NCBI GenBank assembly: GCA_964486145.1
Contig: CAZAMT010000076.1
Span: forward strand, 1 to 14,665
Reading direction: 5' to 3'
Length of the DNA stretch: 14,665 bases
From: CAZAMT01 sp964486145
GTDB taxonomy: Bacteria; Bacteroidota; Bacteroidia; Bacteroidales; JAAAOM01
The first letter of the stretch is position 1. Each line of letters starts with the position of its first letter. The notes beneath the pieces are model-generated. The model did no database searches and was not told where the DNA came from. It worked only from the letters and a program-made list of their open reading frames with translations. This document shows positions 14,619 to 14,665 of the stretch, in pieces. The position numbers and the translations under genes are program-made.

Positions 14619-14665
14619 ACATTTTTCTAGTATAATTTGCAAATCGGGATGTGCACTGGCACACC

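Noticed and set aside
14650..14663. TGTGC-actg-GCACA inverted repeat at the right edge as a second attC-like end.
   Set aside because: It lacks GTTRRRY or RYYYAAC boxes and is cut by the window edge, so nothing firm can be said.

Overview
The window looks like chromosomal DNA from a Bacteroidota bacterium. The support is a DUF5683 protein of the kind seen in that phylum, a SatD-family/DUF3307 gene pair, low-GC DNA with AT-rich leaders, and several promoter-like matches to the Bacteroidota -7 consensus TAnnTTTG rather than sigma-70 boxes. Genus cannot be read from the sequence. No rRNA, tRNA, CRISPR array, transposase or integrase gene was seen.

Region 1 (1-2213) looks like ordinary backbone. 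A DUF5683 membrane protein runs off the left edge on the minus strand. Divergent from it is a two-gene operon: a SatD-family protein with a C-terminal helix-turn-helix, translationally coupled (ATGA) to a DUF3307 membrane protein. Directly before the first start codon lie three copies of the palindrome TTATCG-N10-CGATAA, spaced exactly 29 bp apart. They look like an operator array, probably for autoregulation.

Region 2 (2298-13249) is one compact minus-strand operon of eight genes, ending at a possible bidirectional terminator shared with region 1. In transcription order they are: a GT-C-type membrane protein; a DPM1-type family 2 glycosyltransferase with two C-terminal membrane helices; an FrhB/FdhB-like iron-sulfur protein; a SAM-dependent methyltransferase; a flippase-like (LPG_synthase_TM) membrane protein; and three further large GT-C-like membrane proteins. 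The most economical reading is a lipid-linked sugar system. The DPM1-type enzyme would charge a polyprenyl phosphate with sugar, the small membrane protein may help move or handle the lipid, the GT-C enzymes would transfer sugars on the periplasmic face, and the FrhB-like protein and methyltransferase would tailor the glycan. Nucleotide-sugar synthesis genes, Wzx/Wzy and export genes are absent, so the product is unknown.

Region 3 (13250-14665) is an accessory junction made of fragments. It holds a 52-codon remnant of a GtrB-type glycosyltransferase on the opposite strand, a small conserved hypothetical gene broken by an apparent one-base frameshift, a 138-bp element resembling an integron attC site (inverted R-like boxes, imperfect stem with a bulge), and an uncharacterised gene with a CxxC pair and an RxxxxH motif like that of HEPN RNases. 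That gene's stop codon abuts the attC-like element. The two small genes share one orientation with the attC-like element between them, as in a gene-cassette array.
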